Assembly: GCA_030144725.1 (NCBI GenBank)
Contig: JASKMD010000014.1
Span: 628,350-692,349, forward strand
DNA from: Haematococcus lacustris
Lineage: Eukaryota > Chlorophyta > Chlorophyceae > Chlamydomonadales > Haematococcaceae
Length of the DNA: 64,000 nucleotides
Direction of reading: 5' to 3'
The position numbers and the translations under genes were made by a program. The notes beneath the pieces are model-generated. The model saw only the letters and a program-made list of their open reading frames with translations. It was not told the DNA's origin and made no database searches. Of the stretch, positions 48,296 through 59,275 are shown piece after piece; the stretch's first letter is position 1; each line of letters starts with the position of its first letter.

Positions 48296-51200
48296 GGGTC
48301 TCACCAATCTGCTCTAGCTGCTCGCGCAGGCACAGGTACCAGGCCCGGGGGTGCATGACCACGGGGGCAAAGACAACGTCCTCAAAGTAGTCCACCCCAT
48401 CCCGCTGCCTAAACCCCTTCACCACCCAGCGAGCCTTGTACTTGACAATGCTGCCGTCTGAGCCCCGCTTGACTTTTAGGACCCAGCGGCCTGGCAGGAC
48501 AGACATGCGAGGCTGCCTGCTAACCAGCTCCCAAGTCTGATTGGCGTGCTAGCTGGCCATCTCGGCATCCATGGCACGGCCCCACTCCTCAGCATCGGGC
48601 CTGGACATGGCCTCTCTAAAGGAGCGAGGCTCTGCATGCTGGCTGGCAGCACCCTCAGAGCTCCCCCTGCTCCCCTTGCTCCCATCACCGTCCCGCTCGC
48701 TGCCACTGCCGTTGTTGCTTCCGTATCGAGCGGAGTAGCACAAAGTGACGAAGTCGGGGAATTCCACGCAGTTGCGCACGCGCTCAAAATGGCGCCGCTC
48801 GGATGGCACAAGAGTTGGGCGCAACGCGGGCACGGTGTCGGGGGTGCCAGTCTCCATCCCCCCTGAACTGCCCAAACCGCCAGCCCCGCCTAGGCTAGCC
48901 CAGCCTGCCCCTACACCATCCCCACCTGAACTATTTGGAGCAGCAGGGTGTCCACCCCTACTGCCCGCTTGTCCCCCACCGCCGCTGTTGCTGTCGCTGC
49001 TTCCCCTGCCACGGTTTGCGCTGTGTCAGGCGGGGGTGACGGTGGGGGTGACAGCAGGGGTCCCTCCCCCACTGCCCATCCTGCCCTGCTCCATCCCACC
49101 TTGCTCCCCAGGCTGCTCCCCAGCTGCATTACCCCCCCCCCCCCCCCTGGGCGCCACGGCACAAGGCGGGGCAACCAGGTCGCTGGGAGCAGGCGCGCAC
49201 GACACGGGAGCGAAGCGGCGCAGGACTGCTTGCTCGACAAAGACCACGCTTTAGCCGGCCCTCTGCCCACACTTGATAAGCCTTGCCTCCCTCCTCATAG
49301 CCCACAAAGACCCCCTTCATGCCTCGGCTGGCCAGCTTGCTGCTCGGCTCGCTGTCGTGCACCCAAGCTGGGCAACCCCATACGCGCAAGTGATGTATGT
49401 CGGGGGGGCTGCCATAGCAGGCCTCATGGGGTGTGCAGGGCTTGCCTGCCACTGAGCGCAGGTTGTGCACGTGCGCTGCTGCCATCACGCCAAAAGCCCA
49501 GAAGGAGGCCAACATCATAGCACGGACGCACTCCATGACTGTGCGGTTGACACGCTCTGCGCTGCCATTCATGGTAGGGGTGCGGGGGGCTGTCTGTTGG
49601 TGCGTGATGCCCTCGCCGCGCAACCACTGCTGTGTCTCAGCCCCGATGTATCCCCCCCCCTGTGCGCAGGTACACAACCTTGTGCCCCAGCCGACGCTGC
49701 AAGAGCGTGACCATGTCACGGAGGGCTGACGGCGCGTCTGACTTGTGCTTGATAAGCACGACAGCCAGCAGTCCGCTGAACTCGTCATGCAGACTGACAA
49801 AGTATCGCATGCCGTCAGGCGTGGCTGCTGAGTATTGACCGGTGACGTCACAGACATCGCTGTGCACCAGCATCAGCGGGCGCGTAACGGTGACCCCCCG
49901 CCCCGCATGCTGCCTTGCCTCCAGGCTGGTCTGCTTGCCCATGACACAGGGCTCGCACAGCTCACTAGCTGCCGCCTCACATTGGGCGGCGGTGACTGAG
50001 GTGCCCCGCACCCATGCCCTCCCGCAGCAGCCGAGCCAGCTGGCGGTACCCCGGGTGCCCCAGGCGGTGATGCAGGACCAAGGGGTCACTGCAAGTGCGG
50101 GCTGCAAGGCTGAAGCCGCCGGCGACAGGCACCGGCTTGCTGTCGAGCAGGAACAGGTCCTGCTCTACCTGAGTGCCCCTGACGCTGTGCTTAGCCCCGG
50201 GCATGATTTTTAGGAGCAACCAAACGAGGTGAAGTGTACACTGCCCCTCGCCCTGGTGGCCTTCCCCATTGAGACAAGGCTGCCGTCTGCTTCGGGAACA
50301 TGAAGGACGTCCAAGAGCTGCATGGCCCTCCCAGCCCCCTCAAAGCACACCACCCCCTGCCCCTGCGCCTCAATCCTGCCGCCGTTGGCCACAATGATGT
50401 GGTGCGGCTCATGCAGGGGCCGGTAGTCGTGCAGCAGCTCGCGGTGTGGCGTAAGGTGCCGCGAGCACCCGGAGCCTATCACCCACTCCCCAAAGAGCAG
50501 CGGCTTGGTGACAACTGAGAAAGCAATGTTGCTGCGTGACACGCTGCCAAGGTGCCGGATGGGAGAGTTTGAGTCCCGGCCACGGGCCGAGCTGCCCCAC
50601 ACCCAGACGTAGCACCTATCCCGGGACCTGGGGTGGGAGGCCTGCCAGCCCCGCCTGAACGGGACGAGGGGGCCCCACGCCATGATGGCGAGGGTGAACG
50701 CGGCATTGGGCTGACCGGGCGATTTGGGCATTGGTGCGCTTGGTGCCCCCTCTCGTGACACTGCCAGCACTCACCTTGAAACCCTCGCCCGCCCCTGGCC
50801 TGACCCCAACCCCGCCCTTGATCAACATCCCTAAGCCCCCTGCTACCCGACCTACCCCTGCCCCCGGCCGACCGAGCTGAGAGAGCGACCGCGTGAGGCT
50901 GACTATTCTGCAGTAGCTGCTCCCTTAGGAGAAGCCTAGGGAGGAGCTGCTCAAAGGTGACCTGCTCATCAAGGGGCTGCTCAAGGATGGACTGCACGAG
51001 CTGCTGATTATTAGGTGGCAGGCCCAGCAGGGCTTGACAGAGTGTGTCGGAATACGCGCTGGTCGAGTTAATGCGCTCGTGCAGGTCTTGGGCCTCAGCC
51101 CAATACTCCTGCATTGACTGACCTAACTGCATGCTCTACCTGCCAGCCTGAAAGTTGAGCTGTTGACGGCAGGCATGCACCTTCTGGGTGTGCATGCTAC

Positions 51201-51690
51201 GCAAGGCTTGCCACAGAGCCCTGGCTGACTCGTGCCGGTTGCACAAGGCCCTGTATTTGCTTGGGTCAACCGAGCTGCAGATAAGCGCATGTGCTTTCTC
51301 ATCCTGCTCGGGGGTTAGGGATGCTGCCACAGCAGCAGTCGCAGCCGCAGCCACGGCTGCAACTGGCGAAATGGCCGGGGTCGCAACCCCGACCGGACGC
51401 GCGGGTGACGCAGCCGCAGCTGAGACCGACCCTACACGACTTATTCCCTCCAACCCCACAGCGCTTTAACTACCGCCCCGAGCCCGTGCTGCCTCAGCAA
51501 CGCTTTCATCTCAAATTCCCAATTTTCGAAGTGAACCCCGGGCTGACCTAGCTTCTCCCGCACGGCCACCGCCATCATTGCAACGGGCTCACCGGAAGCA
51601 CGCCTCAGCGCTGCTGATTCAAACGGGCTGCACTTTCCGATGTCGAAATTGCACACGGCAGCGATGTGGGCCCATAACCTGCTCTGCATG
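48296..51690 (-). mobile_element. broken Ty1/copia retrotransposon (gag, protease, integrase, start of RT)
   Basis: In minus sense: gag from 51689 with a CCHC zinc knuckle (CWQCHERGHQAHQC, near 50740-50785). Then comes a protease-like region, WVIGSGCSRHLTP at about 50485, where the family has Asp-Ser/Thr-Gly; here the Asp is replaced by Gly. Then the GAG-pre-integrase motif LHHRLGHPGYRQLARLL, integrase pieces (LMLVHSDVCDVTGQYS, then GGGYIGAETQQWL and NGSAERVNRTVMECVRAMM), a P-rich linker, and the first part of the reverse transcriptase (WVLKVKRGSDGSIVKYKARW to about 48300). The catalytic YVDD part of RT and RNase H are absent, and several frameshifts and stops break the reading. No LTR pair is recognised. 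It is non-functional. Confidence 0.85.
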
Positions 51691-52559
51691 GTTGACTGAT
51701 GCTATGTTTTGCTTGGTGAATCTCTGGCCATGGAAGCAGATTGCTGGCCTGGACTTTATTGTTGTCTGTTCATTATCAAAGCTACGCAGCAACAGTTTCA
51801 TTGACTCGCTGAAGAGGTATGCAGGTTGAGACAAGGTTGAGACAAGCTAAAATGAAGTATGACTGTCAGTACATGACGCCGGCATCTCCACCCGCGGCTC
51901 TAAGCCGAGCTTTTGACCGTGCGACTGTTCCCCTTGTGCCATTGAAACAATCGCACCGGAGACCCTACTCCCGAGGTCAGTGCCATTTTCTCTGCTTCAG
52001 TCCTTGCCTAACCCCTCAATGTGGTGTTGTGTAGTCCTAGTGGTAAGGCAAACACGCTCAGTGCTAGCTGTCACAGCCCACAGCTGTAGGGCACTTGTCT
52101 GTGCTCAGGCTTGGTCCTCGGGGTGTCCTCCAGCTGCAACATGGCCACAACCGTCTGACCCAGCCTCTGGCATTGCTGGTAGAGCTATCAGGGGGCACCT
52201 GATCCACAGATGCACTCCACTTGCAATACTAACTGTAAAGAAGCGGTTCGAGCCAGGCTGCTGGGCTAGGGCCCCTAGATGGCTTAGTCTGGCGTGGGTG
52301 GCTCAGCCCTGTGATTACGCTTATCACGCAGGACATTGAGCGATGATGTGATTCAGCCTGGCGGTTAGTGCACGGCAATCAACGCCTGTTGCGCTCATGA
52401 TTGTCGGCTACAGGGTGACAGCCAGCTCCCTCCATACCCTAGCATGGCTGCATGTGCATGACCAGCGTCCACACAGCTCCCTGAGTGCCTCACACCATAC
52501 ATGATGTCTAGCTGGGCCTAGCTGAAACACGACAGTTTGTGTTCAATCCAGCCACTCAG
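51691..52559. other. 5' region of the Fanzor pseudogene
   Basis: Between the copia fragment and the first recognised Fanzor exon. It may hold decayed N-terminal exons (for example MTPASPPAALSRAFDRATVP near 51876 before a GGTCAG donor, and KKRFEPGCWARAPRWLSL near 52230), but I cannot connect them. Confidence 0.35.
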
Positions 52560-53860
52560 ATTGGGGTAGGCATTGACCCTGGCATCACCTAGGCAGTCAG
52601 TGCAGCCTCAGGGGTGTGGGATCCGGCGACAGGCCAGCTGCTGGTAGACCAGCTGCGCCGATGGAAGCTGATCAAGGGCCAGGTCAGGCATGGCAGTGGC
52701 CTGAACAATGCCCGCCGTGACACAATGCGGTGGCTCGCACCAATCAAGCCCCACCTCCAGCACCTGGCAGCGGCAAGCTCAGCCGGCACTTCCATGGAGG
52801 CCGACCTGAAGCACATCACCGTCACCTTGGCCACCTGGGATGCGGTGTGGGAGGTGTACCTGGACCCCAAGTGGGCACAGCAGCGGCTGAGGCTGTACGG
52901 AGCTCAGGACCGGACACTGGAGCAGTTCTTGAAGAAGGTGAGGGTGGGTGGGAGAGAGGGAGGGTGAGGGACTGAGAGTTGGTGGGTTGGTAGGAAGTGA
53001 AAGAGGTGTTGCATGTGACATGCCTAACTGTGTGCCGTAATGTCAGCCACCCTCTGTTTGCCTTGTGTGCATGGCTGCAGTTGGAGGACATGGAGGAGGT
53101 GTCCATGCAGCGCCATGGGCGTGCCAAGCAGCTGGTGGTGTTCTTTGGTGCAGCCGGCATTGGCACCAGGGGGGGCTTGGGTGCTGATGCAGTGTTGCGT
53201 GCCTGCTGCAAGGTGGTGTGCAGGCCCAGGGGCACAGACCAGCGGCGGGGCAGGGTGGTGCTTGTGGATGTGCACCGCACCAGCCGGGTCAGCTCAGCAG
53301 TGAATGGCCAGCAGCCCTGTGAGAGGTAGCTGAACAAGCGCAGGGAGACCAGGCCTGCAGGCTTGAAGCCCCCAACAGGTCAGGTGCACCACCGCTTAGT
53401 GCGCCCAGCCTGGAGCCAGCAGCGTGACCAGCCAGTGCGGGGCATGATGTGGTGCCCAAAGGTGGCCCCCCGCAAGCCCCCACAGGCCCCACGCAGCAGC
53501 CAGGAGGCTACACAGGCAGCAGCCTCAGAGCCTGGGCCCAGCACTCCCCTGCCAGCCAAGCGCAGCAAGCACACCAAGGCTGAGCCGGCAGCTGAGCCCA
53601 CAAAGGGCAAGGGCAAGGCTGCCAAAGCCAAGCCAGCACCACAACCAAGCAGGTGGTTGGACAGGGACTGCAATGCAGCGCTGAACATGCAGCGCATTGG
53701 GGAGAGCAAGTAGCGCCCACTGGAGCTGTGCTACTGGCCACAGCAGGGGAAGCTGCCAGCCAAGGGCAAGAAGTACCCTGGCCATTGGTACAAGCGGCTG
53801 CGAGACAAGCCACCCAAGGCCCAGCAGCGCAGCCTGCTGTGGCACAGTAGTATGTGCCCC
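52560..53860 (+). pseudogene. Fanzor (eukaryotic TnpB-like RNA-guided nuclease) pseudogene
   Basis: Exon 1, to 52937: RuvC-I motif GVGIDPGIT, immediately followed by an in-frame TAG at about 52591, then AVSAASGVWDPATGQLL and a helical region (LDPKWAQQRLRLYGAQDR). The donor is GTGAGG at 52938 and the acceptor precedes 53081. Exon 2: VVFFGAAGIGTRGGLGADAV, then VVLVDVHRTSRVSSA, where the RuvC-II Glu I would expect after Asp is Val (codon 53270-53272). A second TAG follows QQPCER, then a zinc-finger-like C..WCPKV section, a basic A/P/K linker and the RuvC-III LDRDCNAALNMQRIGES. A third TAG lies at about 53711, after which family-like tail sequence (RPLELCYWPQQGK) continues. With three stops and an altered RuvC-II residue it cannot be active. 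The 3' module follows directly. Confidence 0.8.
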
Positions 53861-53869
53861 CAACTCTAC

Positions 53870-54010
53870 GGTGTAGCCCTGTCACAGGGGTCAGGCATAC
53901 TGTAGGTGGTAGGTGACCATGACCCTGTGTATGCCATGTATAGGCCATGAGCATGCCATGCGATGGGAACACCACACAGACAAAACACTGTTTTGTAGTG
54001 GTCCACAATT
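53870..54010 (+). other. 3' module behind the Fanzor pseudogene, with CCCTGT-C-ACAGGG hairpin
   Basis: The hairpin arms are 53877-53882 and 53884-53889. It is followed by GGTCAGGCATACTGTAGGTG and, about 80 bp on, ACAGACAAAACAC and AGTGGTCC. These blocks recur in order at 58797-58905 (plus) and, inverted, at 38823-38945. By analogy with TnpB elements, the sequence 3' of the ORF is where the guide RNA and right end lie; that is inference. Confidence 0.7.
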
Positions 54011-54608
54011 AGTGTGTTTGACTGCAATGGAGGCTCAAGGTTGAGAGCTAAGGTGCTGATGGTACGCGTTGTGTTAACAGTCAACAACAACATCAAAAAC
54101 AACGACGACAAAACCTTCATTCAAACGTTAGTGCTTTACCCTGACGACTACTGCCACTGCACGTTCTTTGACAGCATGCCACTATCACTTGGGTTGCAGT
54201 TCCCTGACTAGCACCTGACCTGGCCACATTGACCTGACAAAACCTGTCCACTTCAACGCCGAAGGGGGCAGCAGCAGGATGTGGACAGCATGCCCAAGTT
54301 GCTAATGGGCAAGGCCAAGCAGCCATACCGGGCTGACGGTGTGACACCAACATCAGCATGTATCAGCTGAACTGCAGTTCATTGGAGGTCCACAAAACAT
54401 GTTTCCCCTACAAGTAGGGCTGCATTATTTGAAATCTAGATGTGTTGCCATCTCCTAGCTCCCTTCCGCAGCCCAATTATAGACCAGCAACAACCCTGGC
54501 CACTGACCTGCCTCTGCCAGGCCCATTAAGCCTTCCCTCTCCCTGCATGTCGATGCCAGCTTCTCCCTTAGAGCAACCTGAAACCGCTTGACCCTAGCCC
54601 CCTCCCAC
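54011..54608. other. intergenic, nothing recognised
   Basis: Moderate-GC sequence; includes poly-A-rich CAACAACATCAAAAACAACG at 54083-54102. No supported ORF. Confidence 0.5.
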
Positions 54609-55815
54609 CTACAGCTTGGACAGCAACGGCTTGGACACAGCTGCCAATGCGTCAACGCCGCCTGATAGCACCTTGGCTGCTGTCGTGTCTGCAATGCCTC
54701 TGTGTGGCACTGGGGAGGTGTGCCCGTCAGTGGGGTGCCCTGGAAGACGTATCTTGGGGGCTGTGGGTCCCAACGACAGTCTGGGCAGGTTCGGCTGCTC
54801 TGACACCTGGCTGAGGCTCTGCTGCAGCGGCTGAGACGAAGTCGGGGGCAAGCTACCACTCTGTGTGTCGCTGAGCCGGCCATCCCCGTCATAGCGTTTG
54901 CCGCCAGTCAACACTTTCAACGGCACGGGAAGGTGCAGCTTCTTCGCGGGTCCCAACGACACCTTTAATCCCTCAACACTCGGCGTGGACGCGGCGTCAA
55001 GGGACTGCTGAGGTTCGCCGGCATAACGTCGCGGTGGCCCGCGGCCTGCAGTGCCGGACGGCCGGGGATCGGTCGGCATCGGAGGCCCACCGATTATTGG
55101 AATAGCGGCGGGCTGCACGTCATGAGGCTGGTCTGTCATCGATGCAGGCACGGGAGGTCCACCCAAGACAAGGTCCGAGGCTGAGAGCACAACATCACGG
55201 ACATTGGCCTCTGCAATGGACATGGCAGCAGCAGCCAGCCACCTCAAACACAGCCTGATGCAGGAAGGAGCTGCTACTCGGATGAACTGTGCCGTAGGCG
55301 ATCTGCCGCCCTAATTATGTGCTCCAACATGGGTGCAACCAGGGTCATCACCAACATGGCAGGCGGGCATCAGAGCAAGAACGCATGGACAGTGGGATGG
55401 GCTCAGGATGGCAGCCTTCTGTGCGAAGTTCAGACAGACCAAACCTGGCAGACACAGCATATCCGCCAGTTGCATGCCTAGCCCATGCAGCCCCAGTGTT
55501 GCTGCCATGACACAAACTGGCCAGCCCCCACCTGAGGGTGCAGGAAAGGTGGCTTTGGGTGCCGGCAGGTGGTCTAGCTGTAGGCTACCTGCGCACAACA
55601 CATCCTGCTGATTCAGCTGTGATCCTGCTGACTCATGCTGATAAGCAGTAGGGGGACAGCAGCAACAGCAGCAGCAGCAGCAGCAGCGACAGCAGCAGCA
55701 GCAGCAGCAGCGACAGCAGCAGCAGCAGCAGTAGGGGGGCAGCAGCAGCAGCACCAGCAGCAGCAGCAGCAGTAGGGGGGCAGCAGCAGCAGCAGCAGGA
55801 GCAGCTGCAGCAGCT

Positions 55816-55846
<31 letters not shown>

Positions 55847-56385
55847 CAAGTAGTGACCTGCATTCAGTTGAGTCTGTAAGCAAGCCATGCATGGAGTGAG
55901 AACTGCCTGGGTGTGGGCATGTGGTGTAGGGAGGTGGGCAGTGGAGTGAGAGCGGGAAGGTGGATAGATGCATGGAAGCTGGCACAGCAGGTGTGAGTGC
56001 CTACACCCACCAGGCTTCACGTCTCCTTCCAGCTCCAGCTCATGCCGGGCCTGACGGTGGGCTGAGGCTGCCTCTGCCCACTCACTCTGCTGCCCAGCTC
56101 TGTCGCTGCTGCTACTGCCTTCAACACCTCCTGTGCTTTCTTCGCTGCCACCACCACCACCACCACCACCACCACCACCACCGCCACCACTACCACCACC
56201 CACACCACCACCACCCACACCACCACCCCCACCGGAGATGCCATCGAGTAAGGGCAGCCCCACTGCAGCCCCCACCGCTGACGCAGCCCCTGCCGCCCCG
56301 GACACCACAGCCTGGCCCGCCTTATGCACCGCCACCTGCATCATGTCACTGACATTGTGCGCCACTGCCGCTCCCTTGGCCAGCA
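54609..56385 (-). CDS. exons of an unidentified minus-strand gene
   Basis: Two exon-like segments. 56385-56018 (acceptor GTGCAG before 56385, donor GTGGGT) encodes GLLAKGAAVAHNVSDMMQVA, an alanine/glycine/valine-rich amphipathic stretch (KAGQAVVSGAAGAASAVGAA), a polyglycine run from CCA repeats, then a polar acidic helix (WAEAASAHRQARHELELEG). The terminal segment, 55247 or later down to the stop at 54609, reads SIAEANVRDVVLSASDLVLG, then disordered P/S-rich text with repeated KVSLGPAKKLHLPVPLKV and LSLGPTAPKIRLPGHP motifs, ending VSKPLLSKL. Phase across the long CAG-rich intron is not tested, so they may be one gene or two. No domain is recognised. Repeated amphipathic A/V/G segments could bind membranes or lipid surfaces, as a guess. 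Confidence 0.45.
55655..55855. repeat. interrupted (CAG)n trinucleotide region
   Basis: Several CAG runs separated by GACAG and TAGGGGGG interruptions; the TAGGGGGGCAGCAGCAGCAG block is itself duplicated. It lies in the presumed intron of the minus-strand gene. Confidence 0.93.
56149..56230. repeat. (CCA)n trinucleotide run
   Basis: It encodes polyglycine in the minus-strand exon 56385-56018. Confidence 0.9.
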
Positions 56386-57262
56386 GACCTTGAGGTTCTG
56401 CACAGGCAGGAGCCCACAGAGGTGCCAGCTGAGGCATGACAGCAGCAGCGCTGTGACAAGCCCAGGTCAGGCATTTCTGTTGTTCTCTAGGCAGTGGAGA
56501 CACCAGAAGGTCCCAGAAAAGAAGGTCCTCAGGAGAGTATGCTGCCGCAGTCGTCATCATTTGTTGCTGCTGCTGCTGCTGCTGCTGAGGAGTCTGCTAC
56601 TACCTTGTCACGAGATGTCACATGCTCGACACTCATGACGTACTGAGACAAGACACATGACACAAGACACATGACGCGAGACACATGACCAGACAGTGGC
56701 GCACATATTCCTTCACATTTGGGAAATTGCTCTTCCAGGCACCAAGCTCTGAAGGCTGGCTGCCACACACTAAACCCTGCCCCTCAGTGTTCTACTCCTC
56801 CAGCTATCACCCAGAATACCCTGAGTTGGGTGTCAACAGAGCTGCAGCTATTGCCCCGTCGTTCATCTGGCCTCCCACTCCAAGGGCTTGAATACTAATC
56901 CTAACGCCTCTGTCTAGCAGAGGGGCATGATGTCTCAGATGTGGGCATGAAAGGTGGCTACAGGATAGAATATCAAGAGGTTGTCAGGGAGAAGAGCTGA
57001 GCTGGGCTGGGCTGGACTGGGCTGGGCTGGCGGGAGTGCGTCACAGGGTGTGACACACGTCACAGGTGGTGCCCCGCTGCTGTACTTTGCGGAGGCTCAC
57101 CGCTGCTGGGCTGAGTCTGCGGCTTCGGTTCGGCGAGCAGCGCTAGCCCGTCTGCCGCTAACGCACCGGCGCTCACCCCCGAGCCTGGCCCTGCCGCATC
57201 GCCTTCCATGTCGATAACGTTCAGCTAAAGAGAAAGTTAGACACCCAAGGGGTGGAAGGCAG
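56386..57262. other. upstream exon(s) of the minus-strand gene or intergenic; uncertain
   Basis: 56386-56560 is open on the minus strand (SPEDLLFWDLLVSPLPREQQ), possibly coding. Around 56640-56690 there are ACACATGAC repeats, and near 57000 GGGCTGGGCTGG repeats. A short plus ORF at 56685-56891 has no support. Confidence 0.35.
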
Positions 57263-57612
57263 CGCGTGAACATTGGGGTTACTGTTCAGTTACAACTCGG
57301 TTGGTGGTTGCATGCTTAGAACTGTCGTAAATAAGTCGTAAGTATGTAACATAGCATTGATGTGTCGCTGTAGAGCTTGGTAGAGGATGCAGCGAAGCAG
57401 GCAGCGTAAACGTAATCGTAATGCCTCGGACATTGAAGTTGACCGCGAGGTCGAGGCTCAGCCAGAGCCAAGCCAGGGGCAGAAGAACAAGAAGGTTAGG
57501 GAAACACCGGTCTCTCACTGTTGTGAAGAAGTGTAAGATGATAGGGATACAGCATTGTTGATGTATCCATTCAGACATATCTACTGTCGTACAGGTGGCT
57601 GTAGGCAGAGCG
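57263..57612. mobile_element. short element with the same two ends as the 27.5-28.1 kb unit
   Basis: The left part, 57263-57345, matches 34028-34101 and 27521-27570. The right part, 57493-57612, matches 28003-28135. Here the ends enclose only about 150 bp, against about 430 bp including a Fanzor fragment at 27.5-28.1 kb. It fits an internally deleted, MITE-like derivative. Confidence 0.65.
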
Positions 57613-57971
57613 GGGCTTTGAGCTGGGCTTTGATCACTCATCAAGTATCGCTCCACATGGGACTACAGCAATAATATATAGCAATAGCACTGCTCAATGC
57701 CGGATGCACAGCTGGATGCTCGATGCCATTTGACTGCTCGACTGGCACTGCCGCTTTACCTGCACCTGCCCCGCACAGCTCTCAAAAGCCCTGACAGCCT
57801 GCCGCCTGCTTCATGAAGCGCTCAGCACCTCACCCCACCTGCCTTCCTCCAGCCCTGACTCAGCCGCCCTCCGCTGCTTGACCCTACTTGGCCTGCTTCT
57901 CTGCTGCTGACCCACCTCTGGCTGCTGCCTGGCACCCACCCTGCCCTGCTGCTCCATGCATGCCTCCCCAG

Positions 57972-58671
57972 TGATGAAGCGCAGGCCGCTGCAGCCGCCG
58001 CCAGCAGCCGTGTGCAGCAGCTGGACCTCATGGTGGCTGACCTCACTGCCCAGCTGCAGCGCTATGCAGCCAGCCTGGCAGCTGGGGAGGCAGCTGCTGC
58101 CGGCACAGTGCGCTGTGCAGCCCAGCAGCAGCAGCTGATGATGGTGGTGGCAGCAGCAGAGCAGGGAGTCACACGAGCAGCAGCACAGGCAGCTGCAGAC
58201 CAGGCAGCAGGGGCGCAGGCAGCCGTGGAGCAGGCCGTGACTGCAGCTGCTGCAGAATGGCAGTGTGGTGCAGTCAAGGCAGCTGGGGAGGCGGACGCGG
58301 TGTGGACTCAGCGGCTTGCAGCGGTGCAGGAGGAGCTGCAGGCGGTGCAGGGGCAAAGGCAGCGCTTGCAGGAGCAGGTGCAGCAGCTGCAGGAGGGATT
58401 GGAACAGTTGCTTCAGCAGGCAGAGCAGCAGCAGAGAGAGGCGGAGCGGGTGCAGGCGGAGCAGCAGGCTGCCATTGCTGAGCTGCGTCAGGCTGTCGCC
58501 ACAGGGCTGGAGGATGTGGAACAGGTGCGGCAGCCGGAGGAAGCTAGGCAGAAGCTGGTCTGGGTGGCAGCTAGGCAGCATTTTCAGCCAGTGCAAGTGG
58601 TATGCAGCATGCTGCTGCTGTTGCAGCTGCCTATGATAATGGTGTGTGTGATGATGTTTGTGTTGTCTTGA
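57972..58671 (+). CDS. terminal exon, long coiled coil plus C-terminal membrane segment (copy B)
   Basis: The acceptor CCTCCCCAG precedes 57972. The exon is exactly 700 bp to the TGA, as in copy A. It reads DEAQAAAAASSRVQQLDLMV, then about 170 residues of A/Q/E heptad-like sequence and the hydrophobic end MLLLLQLPMIMVCVMMFVLS. Copy B has more canonical heptad residues at several differing sites (EELQAVQ and LQEQVQQ where A has EVLQAVQ and LQEYVQQ), so B may be closer to the parent. Upstream exons are not found. Confidence 0.55.
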
Positions 58672-58796
58672 TGCAAATGAGCCCCCTGCTGCTGCCCCTG
58701 CTGTACATTCATCTCCAGCAGCTACAGCTCACTGAGTAGCACCCCACACGCCATGCAGTCCCAAACCCATGTTTGTCATGCCAAATCAAGGCTGTA

Positions 58797-58905
58797 GCCC
58801 TGTCACAGGTAATATTGTAGGTAGTAGGCGCCCATGCCAAGTGCGTGGGATTAGTACTTCACTCAGACTAAACTCCGACTGTAGTGGTCCGTTGTGGTCC
58901 ACTCC
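58797..58905 (+). other. 3' module, copy B
   Basis: CCCTGTCACAGG (58798-58809) has lost the last pair of the hairpin seen in the other two copies. It continues AATATTGTAGGTAGTAGGCG, then CAGACTAAACTCCGAC and GTAGTGGTCC, located about 130 bp after the coiled-coil stop codon. Confidence 0.75.
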
Positions 58906-59275
58906 AATGCAGGCCTTAGTGAGGCTCGAGGTGCTGCACAAGGTGATGGGCGGATATGAAGCTTGATACCTTACAGGCTACTTTTGCTGATGCTCTTGCT
59001 CTTGCTGAAAGGCACTCGGTTGGTTTATGGCAGAGCTGGCTGTACTGTAGATGCAGTCTGTGATGTAAAACTGCATCATGGACGCAAAACGCTGCTTCGC
59101 TTCTGCTTCCGTGTACTTTTTCGTAATCGACAACCTCGCAGCTACCTCGGCAGCTAGGACTCATTCGCGACATTTCACCCGACAGCACACGCGATGCATC
59201 TAGAGCTTCCTTGGCGATGCTAAACGGTACCCCGACAGCATAAGCCCCAGCATAGACACACCTGGGCATTCCCTG

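Larger units (their letters stand above)
57620..59000 (+). mobile_element. 1.4-kb duplicated segment, arm B (inverted copy of 38710-40090)
   Basis: It aligns with the reverse complement of 38710-40090 from TTTGATCACTC near 57629 to ATATGAAGCTTGATACC near 58970. It carries the coiled-coil exon and the 3' module in the same order. It begins only a few bases after the short element ending at 57612. Confidence 0.85.

Noticed and set aside
48546..49254. Plus-strand ORFs over the copia element
   Set aside because: Antisense to the integrase/RT coding side, which carries the family motifs.
52025..52260. tRNA gene or tRNA-derived SINE (TAGTCCTAGTGG box-A-like, GGTTCGAGCC box-B-like)
   Set aside because: The boxes are about 200 bp apart with no cloverleaf possible between them.
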